Of a stretch of DNA of 10,190 bases, positions 6,875 to 10,190 are shown piece after piece; the first letter of the stretch is position 1, and every line of letters starts with the position of its first letter. Both the position numbers and the translations under genes were made by a program. Source of the stretch: Bacteroidales bacterium (GTDB taxonomy: Bacteria; Bacteroidota; Bacteroidia; Bacteroidales; Muribaculaceae); assembly GCA_030526455.1 (NCBI GenBank), contig JAUNCU010000104.1, forward strand, positions 1 to 10,190, in the 5' to 3' direction. Under the pieces are notes generated by a model. That model was not told where the DNA came from and made no database searches. It saw nothing but the letters and a program-made list of their open reading frames with translations.

Positions 6875-8017
6875 ATGGTGATAGGCTTTGATGCAAAATA
6901 TGTGCTCAACGACGCCGGCGGACTTGGCCACTACGGACGCATCGCCCTTGAAGCGCTCACGGCACATTGCACCCACAATGATTATATCCTCTACACCCCC
7001 GACACCCAGCACGGCACGCTCAACATCAACCAACTGCTCGTGCACTCGTCGGTGCACCTGAAGTTGCCCAAAGGCTCGTCCACAGGCGAGAGTTGGCGCA
7101 CCGGGAAAGGCGTGCTCAAGGCGGCACACCGCCATGGCGTGCAGGTGTATCACGGCCTCACGGGCATGCTGCCCGATGGACTGGAGTACACTGGCATCGC
7201 GTCGGTGGTGACGGTGGGCACACTGCTGCACAAGCGCTACCCGAAGCATTTTTCCTTCTTCAAGCGCTTCTTCATTGAGCGCGCCAATAAGAAGGTGCTT
7301 CGCCGTGCCGACGCCGTGATTGCGCTGAGCGAATTCAGTAAGCGCGAGATAGTGGCGGAATATGGCGTGGACCCCAGCAAAATCACCGTGGTGCCCGTGG
7401 CGAGCGAACAACTCTTCGCCACTCGCATCTCTGAGGAAATGCTCGCTCTGCAACGCAGCAACTACGGCCTGCCCAAGCACTACATCCTCGTGCCCGGCAA
7501 TTTCGACAGCCGTCACAACATCAGCACCGCAGTGGAAGCACTGGCGAAAGTGGCCGACGAAAGTCTGCACATGGTGATCGTGGGCCGTCGCAATAGTTAC
7601 TACAGCGAAATGATGCACCTGGCCGAGAAAATGGGTGTGAAGGATCGCATCGTGCGCATCAAGACGGTGGCGATGACCGACATGCCCGCCATCTACCAGA
7701 TGGCGCAGGCAGTGGTGGTGCCCTCGCGCTACGAATGCACAAGCCTCTCGGTGGTGAGAGCCCTGCAGAGCGGTGTGCCAGTGGTGGCAGCCACAGGGTC
7801 GTGCATGGAGGAATATGGCGGCGACGCGGCTGTGTATTTCAGCCCCGACTCTCCCACCGATCTCGCCTCGGCCATCGACGGCGTTTTGACCACCGGCCGC
7901 GAAAGCCTGCTCCAAGCAGCCCCGGCGCAAGTGGAAAAATTCGCCCCCGAGCGCATGGCAAGCAGCCTCAATGCGCTCTACCGTTCACTGAAAGAAATGA
8001 AGAAATCACAAAAATAA
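6875..8017 (+). CDS. GT4-type glycosyltransferase (GT-B fold) with altered active-site motifs
   Basis: This is a predicted cytosolic retaining transferase that moves a sugar from a nucleotide donor to a glycan or other acceptor. The 380-residue length is normal for the family. The N-terminal domain opens with MVIGFDAKYV and a glycine-rich loop (GGLGHYGR, about 15-22). The hinge region reads ALSEFSKREIVAEYGVDPSKITVVPV. The C-terminal domain has VPGNFDSRHN (about 206-215), VIVGRRNSYY and PSRYECTSLSVVRALQSGVPVVAA. Two positions are unusual: the usual R-K-N reads R-H-N (213-215), and the second glutamate of the E-x7-E motif is Arg295, while the first is Glu287. Either the protein belongs to a divergent subgroup or its activity is changed. 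A Shine-Dalgarno AAGGAA lies eight bases before the ATG. The next gene begins 12 bases after the stop. Donor and acceptor cannot be inferred. Confidence 0.85.
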   Translation: MVIGFDAKYVLNDAGGLGHYGRIALEALTAHCTHNDYILYTPDTQHGTLNINQLLVHSSVHLKLPKGSSTGESWRTGKGVLKAAHRHGVQVYHGLTGMLPDGLEYTGIASVVTVGTLLHKRYPKHFSFFKRFFIERANKKVLRRADAVIALSEFSKREIVAEYGVDPSKITVVPVASEQLFATRISEEMLALQRSNYGLPKHYILVPGNFDSRHNISTAVEALAKVADESLHMVIVGRRNSYYSEMMHLAEKMGVKDRIVRIKTVAMTDMPAIYQMAQAVVVPSRYECTSLSVVRALQSGVPVVAATGSCMEEYGGDAAVYFSPDSPTDLASAIDGVLTTGRESLLQAAPAQVEKFAPERMASSLNALYRSLKEMKKSQK

Positions 8018-8029
8018 GCAATCGCCACA

Positions 8030-8509
8030 ATGAGCAATATCGACATTGAAGCCCGCGCACAAGCCGGGCGAGAGTACTTCCAGAAAGGCTACAACTGCGC
8101 CCAAGCCGTGGTGGCAGCCTTCGCCGACGTGTATCCCGAAGACGACATCAACACGCTGATGCGCCTGGCGGCCTCCTTTGGCGGAGGCATGGGCCGACTG
8201 CGCATGACGTGCGGCGCCGTCACCGGCATGTTTATGCTCGCCGGCCTGGAGAACGGCAGCGCCACACCCGTCGACCTCGATTCGCGCGCCCGCAACTACG
8301 CCCTCGTGCAAGAGTTGGCCGCGAAATTCAAGGAAGAAAGCGATTCGCTCATCTGCGCAACCCTGATCGGGCTGCGCGTCGGCACCATCGAGCCACCACG
8401 CCCCAGCGAGCGCACCGCCCAGTACTACCGCCAGCGCCCCTGTCCTCGCCTGGTGGAAACAGCCTGCCGCATCTACGCCCAGCACCTGATCAACTCACAA
8501 AAAAAGTAA
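8030..8509 (+). CDS. C_GCAxxG_C_C family protein (putative redox-active cysteine protein)
   Basis: The 159-residue soluble protein has no signal peptide. It carries the family's spaced cysteines: NCAQAV (Cys23), the hallmark GGGMGRLRMTCGAVTGM (Cys61), SLICATLIG (Cys109) and RPCPRLVETAC (Cys138, with an extra Cys146). The layout and length match the family well. Its biochemical role is not established; the cysteine pattern suggests redox or metal chemistry, which is inference. It starts 12 bases after the glycosyltransferase stop, with no obvious Shine-Dalgarno, and is followed after 38 bases by the esterase, so all three are probably co-transcribed. The gene looks intact. Confidence 0.85.
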   Translation: MSNIDIEARAQAGREYFQKGYNCAQAVVAAFADVYPEDDINTLMRLAASFGGGMGRLRMTCGAVTGMFMLAGLENGSATPVDLDSRARNYALVQELAAKFKEESDSLICATLIGLRVGTIEPPRPSERTAQYYRQRPCPRLVETACRIYAQHLINSQKK

Positions 8510-8547
8510 TACAATCCCCCCTACTCCTCAAAAATAACGCTCTCTCG

Positions 8548-9879
8548 ATGATGAAACGCATTTATCTTTTTCTGCTGATGCTCGTGCAAGTGGCTGTGGC
8601 TCTTGCGGGAAAGCATGTGATGATTAGCGACACGCTTGAAAACTCGAAAATATACCCCGGCACTATGCATGCCCTGCAGGTGTATGTGCCCGACCAGTAC
8701 ACCGGCGCCGAACCCGCCGCCCTCTATGTGGGCCTCGACGGGGTGCTCTGCAACGCTCCCTCGGTGATGGACACCCTCATCGCCCAGGGCAAGATGCCCG
8801 TCACCATAGGCGTGTTTCTCCAGCCTGGCATCATCAAGGATGCCACCGGCACCGTGGTGCGCTACAACCGCAGCAACGAATTCGACCGCACCACCGACAC
8901 CTTTGCCGAATTCCTCGAAAAAGAGGTGCTCCCCGAGGTGCAAAAACTCAACGACGCCAATGGCACCCCCCTGCGCATCTCTCGCCACAGCGAAGACCAC
9001 ATGATATTCGGCCTCAGCAGTGGCGGCATCGCCGCATTCATGGCCGCATGGCACCGCCCCGATATGTTCTCGCGCGTGTTTAGCGGCGTGGGCACATTTG
9101 TGAGTATGCGCGGCGGCAACGAAGTGCCCATGTTTGTGCGCAAAGGCGAGCCACGCGCCCTCAAGGTGTGTCTGCAAGACGGCACCGCCGACGCCTGGAA
9201 CCCTCTGTTCGGCAGTTGGTATGAAGGCAACCAGATGCTCGCCTCAGCCCTCGACTTCGCCGGCTACAAGACAAAATACGACTGGAGCGACGGCGGCCAC
9301 AACGTGAAGCGCGCCACCGAAATCTTCCAGCAAGTGATGGAATGGATGTGGGAAGGATGGCCAGCCGACATCGTGCCAGGCACCACCCAGAACGACCTGC
9401 TCGCACAAGTGCTCGTGCCCGACAGCGAATGGGAACGCCCCGACACGATCGTGAAAATGCCATCCACATGGGGCAACATGGTCTATTACCCCGACATGTC
9501 GCTGGCAGTGAAAGCCGTGAAGGGCAGCAACTGCCTCAACCAGATCATCGTGGACGACGGCCAGAACATGTATGAGCAGCCATTCTACTGGCTTCACAGT
9601 TACGACAACGCCCAACTCGAAATCGGCCCCATGGAATTTGACGCCGACGGCAACCTCTGGGTAACCACCAACGCCGGCATCCAGATTTGCGACCAGAACG
9701 GCCGCGTGCGCGGCATCGTATCGCTCCCACGCACCACCCAAAAGGTGACCTGGAAATCCATAAAAATCCAAGACGGCGCCGTGATCCTGATGGACACCGA
9801 CCAAAACGCCTACGCCCGCCCATTCCACGTAAAAGCCCCCCAAGGCGGCATCCGCCCCAAATCCCAAGGCCAAGGATAA
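8548..9879 (+). CDS. Exported alpha/beta-hydrolase esterase (enterochelin-esterase-like) with a C-terminal SMP-30-like segment
   Basis: The protein has 443 residues from the first of two adjacent ATGs (8548 or 8551). This start puts a signal peptide (1-20, hydrophobic LFLLMLVQVAVALAG) at the N-terminus; the same frame is open further upstream but overlaps the previous gene. Residues about 35-275 form an esterase domain of the PF00756 type: LYVGLDG, FLEKEVLPEV, and the nucleophile elbow GLSSGG with Ser157. The acid is probably Asp211 or Asp215 in DGTADAWN, and the histidine is His251 in DGGHN. Residues about 285-443 include GPMEFDADGNLWVTTNAG and CDQNGRVRGIVSLP, strands typical of SMP-30/gluconolactonase propellers. 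There are too few blades for a whole propeller, although similar short tails occur in related Bacteroidales esterases (from memory). It probably acts in the periplasm on ester-linked carbohydrate or a siderophore-like substrate. No carbohydrate-binding module is visible. Confidence 0.8.
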   Translation: MMKRIYLFLLMLVQVAVALAGKHVMISDTLENSKIYPGTMHALQVYVPDQYTGAEPAALYVGLDGVLCNAPSVMDTLIAQGKMPVTIGVFLQPGIIKDATGTVVRYNRSNEFDRTTDTFAEFLEKEVLPEVQKLNDANGTPLRISRHSEDHMIFGLSSGGIAAFMAAWHRPDMFSRVFSGVGTFVSMRGGNEVPMFVRKGEPRALKVCLQDGTADAWNPLFGSWYEGNQMLASALDFAGYKTKYDWSDGGHNVKRATEIFQQVMEWMWEGWPADIVPGTTQNDLLAQVLVPDSEWERPDTIVKMPSTWGNMVYYPDMSLAVKAVKGSNCLNQIIVDDGQNMYEQPFYWLHSYDNAQLEIGPMEFDADGNLWVTTNAGIQICDQNGRVRGIVSLPRTTQKVTWKSIKIQDGAVILMDTDQNAYARPFHVKAPQGGIRPKSQGQG

Positions 9880-9882
9880 GAG

Positions 9883-10190
9883 TTGCCGGAAAAGAAAGCC
9901 ACATATATCGAGGGCGTAGGATGGCGACGCGAGCACGTCCCCTCTACGATGCGTAGAGCAAACTGGCGCGACTACTACGACCGTGGCATCTATATGGTTA
10001 CGCTCGCCACCGAAGGCAGGGTTCCGTTGCTTGGCAGCCTGAGTTACGACCATGGCAAACCCGAAACCGCCACGGTAAAGCCGACTCAGTGGATCTTTTG
10101 TGGGGATAATGATTCAGATAAATTGCAGATGGGCTGCAATCCCGCTAGGGATTGGATGTGTGTAGGCAGGTATGCAGCGGAGGCGCTGCG
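9883..10190 (+). CDS. REP-associated tyrosine transposase-like protein (RAYT, Y1/IS200 type), 5' part only
   Basis: The frame runs open to the window edge (about 102 codons). It begins LPEKKATYIEGVGWRREHVP, continues STMRRANWRDYYDRGIYMVTLA, then TEGRVPLLGSLS. This matches from memory the start of Bacteroidales RAYT proteins, single-strand DNA endonucleases that handle genomic REP palindromes. The catalytic HUH pair and tyrosine would lie beyond the edge. I prefer TTG at 9883 as start: AAGGA sits six bases upstream and the following residues fit the family. ATG at 9949 would lose the conserved N-terminus and has no Shine-Dalgarno. The start comes three bases after the esterase stop and in the same frame. 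After TVKPTQ the family-like sequence breaks off at 10090 and seems to resume as GRYAAEAL at 10165. The 75 bases between are unlike the family and contain a palindrome. Confidence 0.6.
   Translation, partial: MPEKKATYIEGVGWRREHVPSTMRRANWRDYYDRGIYMVTLATEGRVPLLGSLSYDHGKPETATVKPTQWIFCGDNDSDKLQMGCNPARDWMCVGRYAAEAL
10090..10164. repeat. Putative in-frame palindrome-bearing insertion within the RAYT-like gene
   Basis: These 75 bases, exactly 25 codons, interrupt RAYT-like sequence and differ in composition from the DNA before them. They hold a perfect hairpin: CAATCCC (10137-10143) and GGGATTG (10148-10154) around a GCTA loop. A small palindrome with a short loop is the form of REP-like elements, the expected substrates of RAYT enzymes. 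The insertion reading depends on my recall of the family alignment, and the boundaries are approximate. Confidence 0.4.
10174..10189. repeat. Hairpin at the right window edge
   Basis: GCAGCG (10174-10179) pairs perfectly with CGCTGC (10184-10189) around a GAGG loop. It lies 19 bases after the hairpin at 10137-10154, still within the open frame of the RAYT-like gene. It could be part of the same repeat or simply GC-rich coding sequence. Confidence 0.35.

Noticed and set aside
6560..7930. Minus-strand open frame of 456 codons opposite the glycosyltransferase
   Set aside because: Histidine- and alanine-rich composition without motifs, running through both the terminator and the promoter region; it is an antisense shadow.
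8209..8547. Upstream extension of the esterase frame
   Set aside because: It overlaps the C_GCAxxG_C_C gene in another frame, has an Arg/Pro-rich shadow composition, and would bury the signal peptide that begins at 8548.
1..10190. CRISPR array, tRNA, rRNA or complete insertion sequence
   Set aside because: No regularly spaced repeats, no cloverleaf or rRNA-like sequence, and no transposase with flanking inverted repeats were seen, apart from the partial RAYT-like gene at the right edge.

Overview
The window reads as chromosomal DNA from a gut-type member of the Bacteroidales (Bacteroidota), perhaps Muribaculaceae or Prevotellaceae; the family is a guess. Four things support this: a SusC/SusD-type outer-membrane pair followed by surface lipoproteins, the Bacteroidota -7 promoter element TAnnTTTG ahead of both transcription units, weak or absent Shine-Dalgarno sequences at several starts, and AT-rich intergenic DNA beside clearly more GC-rich genes. 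All recognisable genes lie on the + strand, and every complete gene ends in TAA.

Layout. Bases 1-418 hold no gene. They carry a possible terminator for an upstream gene, a promoter, a perfect 16-base palindrome at the expected transcription start, and a leader of about 230 bases with three hairpins, the last resembling an intrinsic terminator. Bases 419-6372 form one operon: a SusC/RagA-type TonB-dependent transporter, its SusD-like lipoprotein, a DUF5012-like Ig-fold lipoprotein and a small lipoprotein resembling the 'lipid-binding putative hydrolase' family. A strong terminator closes it at 6425-6472. From memory, this order matches the Bacteroides thetaiotaomicron BT2264-BT2261 importer, which handles peptides rather than glycans. 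No glycoside hydrolase or regulator is in view. The transporter is broken by a single in-frame TAG at codon 148, where the family normally has glutamine (CAG); everything else in it looks intact.

Bases 6473-6874 are intergenic, with a second strong hairpin terminator and a perfect -7 element. A second gene group follows at 6875-9879: a GT4-type glycosyltransferase with two changed active-site motifs, a C_GCAxxG_C_C-family cysteine protein, and an exported esterase with a small propeller-like C-terminal region. Close spacing suggests co-transcription, but nothing shows that the three share a pathway.

From 9883 to the right edge is the 5' part of a REP-associated tyrosine transposase-like gene (RAYT), probably starting at TTG. 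After about 69 codons its family-like sequence stops and a stretch of about 25 codons with palindromic hairpins begins. This looks like an in-frame insertion of a small repeat. The two most noteworthy observations are the amber-interrupted transporter and this palindrome-carrying transposase gene.
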